Positions 1 to 8,875 of a stretch of 64,000 nucleotides of DNA are shown in pieces. The notes below the pieces were generated by a model. The model made no database searches, had not been told where the DNA came from, and saw only the letters and a program-made list of their open reading frames with translations. Origin of the DNA: Verrucolacustris abundans (GTDB lineage: Bacteria; Verrucomicrobiota; Verrucomicrobiia; Methylacidiphilales; Verrucolacustridaceae). Position numbers and translations under genes: made by a program. The stretch covers positions 868,001 to 932,000 of the forward strand of contig OZ239145.1 in NCBI GenBank assembly GCA_965194535.1, written 5' to 3'. Numbering within the stretch: the first letter of the stretch is position 1; the number at the start of each line of letters is the position of its first letter.

Positions 1-296
1 GGGAATTGCAGGATCGGATCTTTCGCGAAATTTTAAAAATTCCACCAGAAATCGTGTCCAGTCGCTTTGGGTATATGATCGAGGCTCTGAAGTTTGGAGC
101 GCCTCCGCACGGGGGAATTGCGTTGGGGTTTGACCGATTGATGGCTCTTTTCCTTGGTCAGGAGAGCATTCGGGATGTCATCGCATTTCCTAAGAATGCG
201 CGTGGTCAGGACGTGATGAGTGGGGCGCCTGCCGAGGCCACTCCGAGGCAACTGCGGGAGATTCATATCAAGAGTGAGGGCCCAGCCCAGCCCTAA
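1..296 (+). CDS. aspS: Aspartyl-tRNA synthetase, C-terminal fragment
   Basis: This is the end of aspartyl-tRNA synthetase, the cytoplasmic class II enzyme that charges tRNA-Asp (and tRNA-Asn in non-discriminating forms). The frame is open from the window edge to a TAA at 294. Class II motif 3 is visible (GIALGFDRLMAL, about 50 residues before the end), followed by the family tail FPKNARGQDVMSGAPA. The anticodon-binding OB domain, motifs 1 and 2 and most of the catalytic domain lie upstream of the window. The gene is cut only by the window edge. Whether it is discriminating cannot be judged from this part. Confidence 0.95.
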   Translation, partial: ELQDRIFREILKIPPEIVSSRFGYMIEALKFGAPPHGGIALGFDRLMALFLGQESIRDVIAFPKNARGQDVMSGAPAEATPRQLREIHIKSEGPAQP

Positions 297-340
297 ATTC
301 CGGTTCTTGCGAAAGTGGTGGGGTTGGGTAAGTTTTAGTT

Positions 341-700
341 ATGTCATCCTCTAACCAACCCAAGATTGTTGCCTATCTAAAACCTCACTGTGGATGGAGT
401 CGCGGAGTCCGTGCTGTGATGGAAAAATATAAACTCCCTTTTGAAGATCGGGATATCTGGAATGACATAAACCAGAGAGTGGAGATGATTCAAAAAAGCA
501 AACAGGAGTTGTCACCCTGCGTGGAGATCAACGGTCATATGCTGGCTGATGTTAGTGGGGATGAGGTAGAGGCTTGGATGCTGGCGCAAGGGGTAGTCAA
601 ACCGACTCAGGCTGCTTTGGATGTTCCAACGGATCGGGGTTGTTCGGATGAGGAGCACGCGGCGCAACGAGGTGAAATTCCTGTTCATTTTAAAGAGTAG
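341..700 (+). CDS. Glutaredoxin-like protein with CGWS active site
   Basis: This 119-residue protein has the thioredoxin-fold layout of a glutaredoxin. A redox motif C17-G-W-S20 follows the first strand (KIVAYLKPHCGWS), and the cis-proline loop is at about residues 58-60 (SPCVEING). The second active-site cysteine is replaced by serine, as in monothiol glutaredoxins, so a role in glutathionylation chemistry or Fe-S cluster handling is more likely than dithiol reduction. A tail of about 35 residues follows the domain and contains one more cysteine (RGCSDEEH). The ATG at 341 begins 44 bases after aspS. The downstream exported gene starts one base after this stop, so the two are probably cotranscribed. 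The partner substrate is unknown. Confidence 0.75.
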   Translation: MSSSNQPKIVAYLKPHCGWSRGVRAVMEKYKLPFEDRDIWNDINQRVEMIQKSKQELSPCVEINGHMLADVSGDEVEAWMLAQGVVKPTQAALDVPTDRGCSDEEHAAQRGEIPVHFKE

Positions 701-701
701 C

Positions 702-1100
702 ATGGTTAGTGCTTTTGCTATTTTTATAGCTCTTAGCTGTGCGGGTTTGTTGGCCGAGGAGGTAGTCGCTCCTGTGGTTGTACCCCCTGAAGAGACAGCG
801 GGGCAGGTTGGTAAAACTGTAACTGTTAAGGGAAAAGTAGATGGGCAAAAGTCCAGCAAGGCGGGAAACACTTACCTAAACTTTGGTGGCAAATTCCCAA
901 ACCATGTCTTTAGTTGTCTCTTGAGGGCGAAAAATTTTACCGATCCGATCCCCATGTTTGAGGGGAAGGTGGTCGAGGTCACGGGAATGGTCACCCTTTA
1001 TGAGGGCAAGCCACAGATTGAACTTACTTCCTTGAGTGCGATTCGAGTTATTGAGGAGGTTGTCCCTGCAGACGCACCTCCCGGTCAGCCAACTCCTTGA
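702..1100 (+). CDS. Small exported OB-fold-like protein
   Basis: This 132-residue protein starts at the ATG at 702, just after the glutaredoxin-like gene, with AAAGAG about five bases upstream. The frame also runs upstream inside the previous gene, but only the 702 start gives a clean signal peptide (MVSAFAIFIALSCAGLLA). The mature part (about residues 40-120) reads like an OB-fold of the tRNA/helicase type: VGKTVTVKGKV, then a strand with NHVFSCLL, then GKVVEVTGMVTLYEGKPQIEL. It is predicted to act in the periplasm or at the envelope. Its ligand is unknown and I do not assign a function. Confidence 0.65.
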   Translation: MVSAFAIFIALSCAGLLAEEVVAPVVVPPEETAGQVGKTVTVKGKVDGQKSSKAGNTYLNFGGKFPNHVFSCLLRAKNFTDPIPMFEGKVVEVTGMVTLYEGKPQIELTSLSAIRVIEEVVPADAPPGQPTP

Positions 1101-1155
1101 GTTGTTCGAGTCAGTTTTTGTCGATTCCGATTGCTTCGGAGCGCAAAACTCGCGT

Positions 1156-3009
1156 ATGTTTAACGCGATGCCCACTGAGACTGAGAATCCAGAAATAGAA
1201 AAGATGGAAGACGTCAACGATCTGGATCCCAAGGCACAAGAGAAAATAAAAAATCTAATTCCAAAAGCCTACTGTCGTCATCGTAGTTGGGGCGTAGGGC
1301 AGATCACGCAAAAGGACGACGCGCTGGGTGCGTTTCTCATCGATTTCCGAACAAAAAAAGGTCACTCGATGGAGTTTGGTTACGCGGCTGAGTCCTTGAA
1401 GCATCTTCCCGATGAGCATTTGGAGGCTCGCATTCTGCGGGAAACGGATGCGATGCGAACCATGGCGCAGGATCAGGTCGCTGAGTTTATGAAGCTCGCT
1501 GTCGAAAGTCTGAAAAAAGAGGCTACGCCTCTTCGGCTTGAAGAAGCGATGGTCCCCCATGTTTTTCCTGCTGAGGGTTGGAAAAAATTCTGGGAAGCGG
1601 CCAAGAGAGCGATGAAAAAGGACGCGAAATTTGTCATGCCAGGAAAGAAGCATGAACCCATCCAATACCTAGAAGCGGCACCCGATGTGAAGGCGGGTGG
1701 TTTGGAAGATTTGCAAGAGGCTGTAGGAGCCAAAAGGGTAATTGAGGCTTTGGAAAAGTTACAAAAAGTTAGAAATGCTGGTGAACTCAAAGCAATCGCA
1801 GATGAGGCCTTTCGACTGGTGGATGCCGCTGCTCAGAAGATTCCCAAAAGTCAGATTAGCCAAGTGGCCGAGTTGGCTCTGGCTAGGTCCGAATTTGCTG
1901 CTGCCGCTGGGTTGCCACCGAATATGGGATTAGTGCTGGAGACGATTCTGCCGAGCGAGCCTCACCGCATGGCCGGGGTGATTGAGGCCTTACCTGCAGG
2001 TAAAATGCCTCGCTTCGCTGAGCTCGCATGCCAGCAGTTGGGGGAGAGATGGACGGAACTGCTTTTTGCTCTGTTACCACGGGCCTCGGGTCGTTTGATG
2101 GATGGAATCACGGCGCGCTTTAAAAAGGCCAATCGACTTGCGGAATTAGAAGGTGCGTTGGATCGGCTTTTGAGAGAAAGACTAACTCACCCCGATCTGA
2201 TTGTTTGGCTTTGTAGAAATCGTACAGGGGAGCTGTCGCGTCTGGCTAAACCTTCGCTCTTCTTAACTGCCCTGAATGTTTTGGAGAAAGAGCAGTTGTC
2301 GGAGACAAGCCGTGGTTCACGATTGAGAGATCTTCTTCTGGAGGATAAGGAGTTGATCCGGGACCTGCTTGCCCCCTCAAGCCCTGAAGAAGTTCGGGAT
2401 GTGACGCGTTCGGCTTTAGCCTCGACCGCTTTTGAGGAGTTGGATAAGCGCTCTCTGATTGGTGCACTTGTGAAACTTTATCCGCAAGTAGGGTCAATGG
2501 TTGCAGGGGAAAATCGTACGACCGTGGTGGAAGCCCCCATCGTCAGCTGGGAAAGTTTAGAAAAGAGGAAATCGGAGTTAGAAGAGATCACAACGAAAAA
2601 GATTCCTGCGAACAGCAAGGAGATCGGTGTTGCGCGATCTTACGGGGATTTGAAGGAGAATCATGAATTTAAGGCAGCCAAAGAGATGCAGGCGGTCTTG
2701 ATGAGGCGTAAAGCTGAGCTTGAGGCGATGATTGTTTCGGCCCAAGGAACGGATTTCAGCGGTGTAAAGGGGGATGAGGTGGCGATTGGGACAGTGGTTG
2801 AGTATCAACCTGCTGATGGGGGGGAGAAAAAGACAATTACGATTCTAGGGGCTTGGGATAGTGATCCTGACAAGGGAGTTCTCTCGTACCAGACGGCGGT
2901 CGCTCAGGCTTTGGTGCGTCGTAAGGTCGGAGATACAGCTGAGCTTCCTAGTGAGAAGGGTCCTCGCACGGCTGTGGTGATTCGTTCGATTCGGCCGTAT
3001 CGAAGCTAA
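1156..3009 (+). CDS. Large GreA/GreB-family transcription elongation factor
   Basis: The last 150 or so residues are a GreA-type factor: a coiled-coil hairpin with the tip motif YGDLKENHEF, which carries the conserved acidic residues that GreA inserts into the RNA polymerase secondary channel, then a C-terminal FKBP-like domain ending VVIRSIRPY. GreA rescues backtracked polymerase by stimulating transcript cleavage. Ordinary GreA is about 158 residues, whereas this protein is about 617. The N-terminal part begins with a CarD/Tudor-like stretch (RHRSWGVGQITQ, about residues 38-49) and continues as a long helical region of unknown role. Chlamydial GreA is also very long, which fits a PVC origin. 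The start is uncertain: ATGs lie at 1156, 1168 and 1204, and only 1156 has a GGAG upstream, at a distant 14 bases. Confidence 0.85.
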   Translation: MFNAMPTETENPEIEKMEDVNDLDPKAQEKIKNLIPKAYCRHRSWGVGQITQKDDALGAFLIDFRTKKGHSMEFGYAAESLKHLPDEHLEARILRETDAMRTMAQDQVAEFMKLAVESLKKEATPLRLEEAMVPHVFPAEGWKKFWEAAKRAMKKDAKFVMPGKKHEPIQYLEAAPDVKAGGLEDLQEAVGAKRVIEALEKLQKVRNAGELKAIADEAFRLVDAAAQKIPKSQISQVAELALARSEFAAAAGLPPNMGLVLETILPSEPHRMAGVIEALPAGKMPRFAELACQQLGERWTELLFALLPRASGRLMDGITARFKKANRLAELEGALDRLLRERLTHPDLIVWLCRNRTGELSRLAKPSLFLTALNVLEKEQLSETSRGSRLRDLLLEDKELIRDLLAPSSPEEVRDVTRSALASTAFEELDKRSLIGALVKLYPQVGSMVAGENRTTVVEAPIVSWESLEKRKSELEEITTKKIPANSKEIGVARSYGDLKENHEFKAAKEMQAVLMRRKAELEAMIVSAQGTDFSGVKGDEVAIGTVVEYQPADGGEKKTITILGAWDSDPDKGVLSYQTAVAQALVRRKVGDTAELPSEKGPRTAVVIRSIRPYRS

Positions 3010-3033
3010 TACTTTTTAAGGGTGTCCCGAGCG

Positions 3034-4320
3034 ATGCAAACAAAGATTCGTTCAGTTACAGCTCGTGAGGTTATTGATTCCCGGGGAAATCCCACGCTTG
3101 AGGCCGATGTGATTCTGCAAGGTGGGGCCATGGGCTCTGCGATGGTTCCTAGTGGGGCAAGCACGGGGATTCATGAGGCATTGGAGTTAAGGGACGGAGA
3201 TGCCAAACGATTTGGAGGAAAAGGGGTCTTGAAAGCTGTGGCAAATGTTAAGGAGAAGATTGCCCCCCTTCTTGCTGGGAAAGATGCGGCTGACACAAAG
3301 GGGTTGGATCGTTTGATGATCGAGCTGGATGGGACGAAAAACAAAAAATCTCTAGGAGCCAATGCGATTCTGGGTGTTTCCTTGGCGGCAGCTCGGGCGG
3401 CAGCACAGGCCCAGGGAGTTCCTTTGTACCGTTGGCTTGGTGGTGAAAAGGCGAATGTTTTGCCTGTACCTATGGCAAATATTATCAACGGAGGGGCTCA
3501 TTCGGATGCCCCGATCGATTTTCAAGAATTTATGATCGTTCCTCGAGGTCTTCCGACTTTTCGGGAGGCCATTCGATGTGGTGCTGAGATTTTTGCTGCA
3601 CTCAAAAAGATTTTGCATGACCGCAAGCTTGGAACCGCGGTGGGAGATGAGGGAGGTTTTGCCCCTAAGCTGGAGTCCACCGAGGCTGCGTTGGGAGTGA
3701 TTGCGGAGGCTGTGGAGAAAGCAGGCTATTCGTTGGGAAAGCAGGTATTTTTCGCCTTGGATGTGGCCAGCAGTGAATTCTTTGATGGCAAAACCAAAGA
3801 ATATGTTTTTAAAAAATCAGATCAAAGACGTCTGAAAGCAGCCGAGTTAGTTGAGTTTTATGTGCAGCTTCAAAAAAAGTATCCAATTATTTCGATTGAG
3901 GATGGTACCGCTGAAGAGGATTGGGATGGGTGGAAAGTTCTGACTCAGAAGATGGGGGATAAGACGCAGTTGGTGGGGGATGATCTATTTGTGACGAATG
4001 TGGAGTTTTTGAAGAAGGGGATTCAGGAGAAGGTTGCGAATTCGATTCTCGTGAAGGTGAACCAGATTGGCAGTCTAAGCGAAACGCTCGAGGCTATTGA
4101 GCTGGCGAGGTCGGCCCACTATACGGCTGTGATTAGCCACAGGAGTGGAGAGACAGAGGACTCGACGATTGCAGATCTAGCGGTTGCTACAAACGCGGGA
4201 CAGATCAAGACAGGATCTTTCTCACGGTCTGATCGCCTGGCAAAATACAATCGACTTTTAAGAATTGAAGAAGAGCTTGGGGACAAGGCGATTTATGGCG
4301 GGCAACTCAAGACTGTTTGA
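3034..4320 (+). CDS. eno: Enolase
   Basis: Enolase converts 2-phosphoglycerate to phosphoenolpyruvate in glycolysis and gluconeogenesis. The 428-residue length is normal. Conserved segments include the N-terminal REVIDSRGNPT, the substrate loop SGASTG, the catalytic VGDEGGFAPK, the lysine-bearing NSILVKVNQIGS and the signature SHRSGETED near the C-terminus. The ATG at 3034 is preferred because AAGGG lies about 11 bases upstream; a GTG at 3022 is the alternative. The 3' end overlaps the next gene by 26 bases, which suggests translational coupling with the division protein. Confidence 0.98.
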   Translation: MQTKIRSVTAREVIDSRGNPTLEADVILQGGAMGSAMVPSGASTGIHEALELRDGDAKRFGGKGVLKAVANVKEKIAPLLAGKDAADTKGLDRLMIELDGTKNKKSLGANAILGVSLAAARAAAQAQGVPLYRWLGGEKANVLPVPMANIINGGAHSDAPIDFQEFMIVPRGLPTFREAIRCGAEIFAALKKILHDRKLGTAVGDEGGFAPKLESTEAALGVIAEAVEKAGYSLGKQVFFALDVASSEFFDGKTKEYVFKKSDQRRLKAAELVEFYVQLQKKYPIISIEDGTAEEDWDGWKVLTQKMGDKTQLVGDDLFVTNVEFLKKGIQEKVANSILVKVNQIGSLSETLEAIELARSAHYTAVISHRSGETEDSTIADLAVATNAGQIKTGSFSRSDRLAKYNRLLRIEEELGDKAIYGGQLKTV

Positions 4321-4708
4321 TCCAAGAGGACTGGGGCAAGCACCTGCCAAAGGGCACTACTGGAGGGTTCTGCAACCGTGGGCTTATTCGTTGGTTGGAC
4401 TTCTCTTTGTTGCCATCGTGTTGGCTCTTTTTTATCCTGCTTGGAAACGCGGTGAGAATACCAAGGCCCAAGCGATCAAGGTTCAACGGGAAGTGGAAGA
4501 GATGAAGCAAGAAGTGGGCGTATTACAGGATGAGGCAGGGCGCTTGAAGAACGATCCATTCACAGTAGAACGCATGTCTCGGGACAGTTTGGGTGTAGCC
4601 AAGCCGGGAGAGGTGATATTTAAATTTCAACCCTACCGGACCAATACTCCGACTCCAGGCGATGCCAAGCGGACGGTTCGTGGGATGGAGGCTTTGAGAA
4701 AACCATGA
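4295..4708 (+). CDS. FtsB/DivIC-like septum formation initiator
   Basis: This 137-residue bitopic protein has one transmembrane helix (about residues 28-50) followed by a coiled coil (about 55-90). It then has the sequence typical of the FtsB/DivIC family (NDPFTVERMSRDSLGVAKPGE), in which these proteins bridge FtsL and FtsQ in the divisome. The start at 4295 lies inside the end of enolase. An eno-ftsB order is also found in E. coli and many other bacteria, which supports the assignment. The stop overlaps the ATG of malate dehydrogenase in an ATGA. The C-terminal tail rich in Thr and Pro (about residues 115-137) is an unassigned extension. Confidence 0.85.
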   Translation: MAGNSRLFDPRGLGQAPAKGHYWRVLQPWAYSLVGLLFVAIVLALFYPAWKRGENTKAQAIKVQREVEEMKQEVGVLQDEAGRLKNDPFTVERMSRDSLGVAKPGEVIFKFQPYRTNTPTPGDAKRTVRGMEALRKP

Positions 4709-5700
4709 GCGATGTGATGCGAGTGGCGGTAACAGGAGCGGCTGGGCAGATTGGGTACGCGCTTGTATTTCGAATCGCTTCAGGGGGGCTCTTTGGTCCT
4801 AACCAGAAAGTTCGTCTACAACTGTTAGAGGTACCAGCGGCAGAAAATGCGTTGCAGGGCGTGGTCATGGAGTTGCGGGACGGAGCGTGCCCGCTGGTGG
4901 AAGAAATTATCGCTACAACGGATCCCAAACGGGCGTTTGAAGGGGCTGACTGGACTCTTTGTGTAGGGAGTATTCCTAGAAAGCCTGGAATGGAGCGATC
5001 GGAACTGTTGGGACTGAACGGGAAAATATTTGTTCAGCAGGGGAAAGATTTGGCGGCGGTGGCGTCCAAGGAGGCAAGAGTTCTTGTGGTTGGCAATCCG
5101 TGTAATACGAACGCGTGGATTGCTCGGCAAGCGGGCCAAGGGTTGCCTGAGGATCGTTGGTTTGCCATGACACGGTTGGACGAGAATCGCGCAAAAGCCA
5201 GATTGGCAGAGAAGGCGGGAGTTTCTGTTCGTGCCGTGGATCGGTTAGCGATCTGGGGAAATCATTCGACCACGATGTATCCCGATTTTACAAACGCACG
5301 GATCAGTGGAAAAGCTGCAACGGAGGTGATTCAGGATCGGGCTTGGTTGGAGGGAGATTTCTTGAAGTCTGTCCAACAGCGTGGAGCGGAAGTCTTAAAG
5401 GCCCGTGGGTTATCCAGTGCGGCTAGCGCGGCCCATGCAGCGGTAGATACCGTGCGCACCCTGCATGATGGAACGAAAGCAGGGGATTGGACGAGTGTGG
5501 CGGTTTGTTCCGACGGGAGTTACGGTGTACCTAAAGGTTTGATGTGCTCTTTTCCGATCGAAGCTGCCGGAAAAGGGAAGTGGAAGATCGTTCAGGGGTT
5601 GAAATTAGATGAATTTGGAAAGGCCAAGTTGGCGGCAACGGTTGCGGAGTTGGAAGAGGAAAGAGCGGCGGCAGCTGCTGCGGTAGGTCTTTCTACTTAG
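4705..5700 (+). CDS. mdh: NAD-dependent malate dehydrogenase
   Basis: Malate dehydrogenase interconverts malate and oxaloacetate in the TCA cycle. The 331-residue protein shows the nucleotide-binding GAAGQIG near the N-terminus, the NPCNTN segment, the family-specific MTRLDENRAK and the catalytic histidine in IWGNHSTTMYPD. These features belong to the cytosolic-type MDH family of about 327 residues (also found in Thermus and chlamydiae) and not to the shorter LDH-like MDH. The ATG overlaps the stop of the preceding division gene by four bases. The C-terminus has a run of alanines after ELEEER. Confidence 0.97.
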   Translation: MSDVMRVAVTGAAGQIGYALVFRIASGGLFGPNQKVRLQLLEVPAAENALQGVVMELRDGACPLVEEIIATTDPKRAFEGADWTLCVGSIPRKPGMERSELLGLNGKIFVQQGKDLAAVASKEARVLVVGNPCNTNAWIARQAGQGLPEDRWFAMTRLDENRAKARLAEKAGVSVRAVDRLAIWGNHSTTMYPDFTNARISGKAATEVIQDRAWLEGDFLKSVQQRGAEVLKARGLSSAASAAHAAVDTVRTLHDGTKAGDWTSVAVCSDGSYGVPKGLMCSFPIEAAGKGKWKIVQGLKLDEFGKAKLAATVAELEEERAAAAAAVGLST

Positions 5701-5731
5701 TCCCCTTTTTGTTGGTGGGATTTCCTCGGTT

Positions 5732-8700
5732 TTGGAGTCGTGTAGGCTTCTACTAGTTTTGCAGAAATCAGGGCAACGCAGGGAGCTGAGTGCACTTTGT
5801 GGAACGCTGAATTTGGATCAGTCCGTTTCCCGCATTGTGGCGGGAGGGGTGTATTCCTGTGGGGCGTGGCCTGGGGCGGCTCAGGTTCTTTTAGCTCTGG
5901 CGCTGGCCGGTCATCGTCAAGGCGCGGGTTGGTTGGTGGTGGTGCAGAGCGTGCGGGAACAGGAGGAGATGGCGGCTGAATTGGAGGCTTGGGGCGAAGA
6001 GGCTTTACTCATTCCAGAAGTTCATCGTGGTGGGGAGGGGGTACGGCCAGATTCGGATTTAGAAGCCGAGTGGTTAGGTTCGTTGGCGAGATTAGTGGGG
6101 CAACCCAAGCCTCGGCTCGTGATTGTTACGGAGGGAGTGTTAAGGGCGAAGCAGCCTGATCCAGATACGATCCGAAAGGGTTTATGGCGAATCGAGACAG
6201 GCACGGTGCTGGATCCGCTCCAATTTGTTGAAGATTTGGTTCACGCAGGATATCGAAAAGTGGGGACTGTTACGGAACGGGGGGAGGTTGCGAGGCGTGG
6301 TGGAATCGTAGATGTTTTTTCTACGCAGTCGTGTGCACCTGTTCGAATGGAGTGGGGGGGGGATCGTGTGGAATCAATTCGGGAGATCGATCTGCATGAG
6401 CAGGTGGGGATAGGGGAGGTGGGGCAGGTCACCCTATTTCGTGGGCAGGCGAACGGTATCGTTTTTGGATCTGAGATTACTGATTATTTGGGGCGTGGAT
6501 GGGGGAGGTTACTGTGTGGAGAGGATGCTCAAGGCGAGAGTTTAGAAAACATATTTTCTCGGCATGGACTGACTGGGGAACCACTGCGTGAGGCGGGACT
6601 TATCGAAGCTCGTAGACGAAGGGTTGGAGCTGAGATCCAAGCCTGGTTGGTTCGCGGTTGGAGAGTCATAATTTCTGGAATCAATTCAGGTGAAGCGGAT
6701 CGATTGAAGGAGTGGCTTGCCGAGTGTGATCTAAGCCATGAGAAAATAGAGAAGCTGGAGTTTGTGATTTCGGGTTTGGGTAGGGGGGTAGCTTGGCCCG
6801 AGGAAAAGTGGGTGATTCTGACTGGGGCGGAGTTGCTCGGGCGGACGGAAACGGGTAGAGGATTTCGAAAAAGCAGAAGTCTGCAGGCTGATAAGTGGAA
6901 ACGCCCGGTTTTTGATACGGGTGAGTTGAAATTGGGAGATTATGCCGTGCATCTACAGCACGGGATTTCTATTTATGAGGGGTTGGGTGATAAGCCAGGA
7001 GGGGGAGGTCAATGTTTACTGCTTCAATTTGCGAATGGAGCGAGGTTATACGTGCCCGTGGAGGAGTCGTATCTGGTCTCTCGATATGTCGGAGTCGGAA
7101 AGAAGCGACCCACGCTGGATATCCTTGGGGGCGGGCGCTGGGAAAGGGCGAGGGCTAAGGCGGAGAAGGCGGTAGAGGAGTTCGCGGCGACATTGTTGCG
7201 AACAGCAGCAGAACGAGAGGCGCTTCCTGGAGTGGCATTTCCTCCCGATCATGAGTGGCAATCCAAGTTTGAATCGGAGTTTGTCTATGTTCCGACCGGT
7301 GATCAGGTGCGTGCGATTTCTGAGACGAAAGCCGACATGGAGAAGAGTCGGCCGATGGATCGATTAATCTGTGGCGATGTAGGATATGGAAAGACGGAGG
7401 TGGCGATTCGCGCGGCTTTTAAGTCCGTGATGGCAGGTAAACAGGTTGTGATCTTGGCTCCTACGACGGTTCTGGCGCAACAGCATGCGAGGAACTTAAG
7501 GGAGAGGTTTTCGGATTGGCCTATCGTGGTTGAGGAGCTGAGTCGATTCCGTACGGCAAGTGAACAGAAGAAGGTCGTGCAGGGGGTTGCGGAGGGTTCG
7601 ATTGATGTGGTGGTAGGGACGCACCGACTTTTGTCCCCCGATGTGCAGTTCCATCAGTTGGGGTTGGTCGTGATTGATGAGGAGCAACGTTTTGGAGTTA
7701 AGCAGAAGGAAAAGTTGAAGGAGAGGTTTCGTCGAGTGGATGTTCTAACCCTTTCCGCTACCCCCATTCCACGGACACTCTATCTTTCGATGCTTGGGGC
7801 TAGGGATCTGAGCCAGATCGAGACTCCGCCCCCTGGAAGGCATCCGATTGAAACAGTTGTGGCGGAGTACGATGAAAGGTTGATACGGGATTGGATTCGT
7901 AGGGAGGTAGATCGTGGCGGCCAAGTGTACTATCTGCACAACAGGATTGCGGCTTTGCCAAGTTTAGCGACCAAGTTAAGGCTTCTTTTCCCTGGAGTTC
8001 GGGTGGCGATTGCCCATGGGCAGATGGGCGAGAGTGATTTGGAGGATGCGATGGGCAAGTTCGTTAAGGGCAAGGCAGATGTTCTTTTATGTACTACGAT
8101 TATTGAAAGTGGTTTGGATATACCGAATGCGAATACGATCATTTTAGATCGAGCGGATCGATTTGGTTTGGCGGACTTGTATCAGTTACGCGGGCGTGTG
8201 GGACGGGCATTGCATCGGGCCTATGCATTGCTTTTGGTTCCCCGAGAGAGACGAAAAGGGGAGGCGGGGGAAAGGGTAGAGGCGTTGCAGATGCATGGTG
8301 GCTTGGGGGCGGGCTACCGAATTGCGATGCGGGATTTGGAGATACGGGGGGCGGGAAACCTTTTAGGAACGGAGCAGAGTGGGCATGTGGCGGTCATTGG
8401 TTTTGAGCTGTATTGTCGTCTTTTACGATCTGCGGTTGGAAGGATGAAGAAAGGGCAGTGGCGACCCCCTCCGACTGTTCAACTGCGATTCGACTTCTTG
8501 ACACTTCGTGGTGGTGAAGCTGGAAACGGTGTTGCAGGGGCCTATTTACCTGCTGAATATATTCCTGAGGTTCGGGAGCGGATCGAGGCCTATCGGGTTG
8601 TTGCTGAGGCGGGCAGTTTGGCGGAGTTAGGAAAGATTGCTGCACAGTGGCGAGATCGTTATGGACCGTGGTGGGTAGAGGTTTCGCTTCTCTTAGCCTA

Positions 8701-8875
8701 TCACCGGGTGAGAGTCGTCGGGGGGCTAGCGGGCGTTACTCGATTGGAAACGGAGGGGGAGAAGATACGGGCTTGGAAAGGGTTAGAACTGGAGATGGTG
8801 GGGACAAAACTGCCTCGTTTGACCGGTCAATCAGCACCCGATAAGCTGGCACAACTTGAGGCATGGCTAAGATGA
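5732..8875 (+). CDS. mfd: Transcription-repair coupling factor
   Basis: Mfd is a DNA translocase that removes RNA polymerase stalled at lesions and recruits UvrA for nucleotide excision repair. In order it shows a UvrB-like N-terminal part, the polymerase-binding CarD-like domain (LKLGDYAVHLQHGI, about residue 400), Walker A GDVGYGKTEV (548-557), DEEQRFG (649-655), motif III TLSATPIPRTL, the helicase C-terminal signature QLRGRVGR, and the TRCF domain near the end. At 1047 residues it is about 100 shorter than E. coli Mfd, and the loss is mainly N-terminal. No ATG lies near the 5' end; the TTG at 5732 is the longest possible start, so the N-terminus is uncertain. Confidence 0.97.
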   Translation: MESCRLLLVLQKSGQRRELSALCGTLNLDQSVSRIVAGGVYSCGAWPGAAQVLLALALAGHRQGAGWLVVVQSVREQEEMAAELEAWGEEALLIPEVHRGGEGVRPDSDLEAEWLGSLARLVGQPKPRLVIVTEGVLRAKQPDPDTIRKGLWRIETGTVLDPLQFVEDLVHAGYRKVGTVTERGEVARRGGIVDVFSTQSCAPVRMEWGGDRVESIREIDLHEQVGIGEVGQVTLFRGQANGIVFGSEITDYLGRGWGRLLCGEDAQGESLENIFSRHGLTGEPLREAGLIEARRRRVGAEIQAWLVRGWRVIISGINSGEADRLKEWLAECDLSHEKIEKLEFVISGLGRGVAWPEEKWVILTGAELLGRTETGRGFRKSRSLQADKWKRPVFDTGELKLGDYAVHLQHGISIYEGLGDKPGGGGQCLLLQFANGARLYVPVEESYLVSRYVGVGKKRPTLDILGGGRWERARAKAEKAVEEFAATLLRTAAEREALPGVAFPPDHEWQSKFESEFVYVPTGDQVRAISETKADMEKSRPMDRLICGDVGYGKTEVAIRAAFKSVMAGKQVVILAPTTVLAQQHARNLRERFSDWPIVVEELSRFRTASEQKKVVQGVAEGSIDVVVGTHRLLSPDVQFHQLGLVVIDEEQRFGVKQKEKLKERFRRVDVLTLSATPIPRTLYLSMLGARDLSQIETPPPGRHPIETVVAEYDERLIRDWIRREVDRGGQVYYLHNRIAALPSLATKLRLLFPGVRVAIAHGQMGESDLEDAMGKFVKGKADVLLCTTIIESGLDIPNANTIILDRADRFGLADLYQLRGRVGRALHRAYALLLVPRERRKGEAGERVEALQMHGGLGAGYRIAMRDLEIRGAGNLLGTEQSGHVAVIGFELYCRLLRSAVGRMKKGQWRPPPTVQLRFDFLTLRGGEAGNGVAGAYLPAEYIPEVRERIEAYRVVAEAGSLAELGKIAAQWRDRYGPWWVEVSLLLAYHRVRVVGGLAGVTRLETEGEKIRAWKGLELEMVGTKLPRLTGQSAPDKLAQLEAWLR

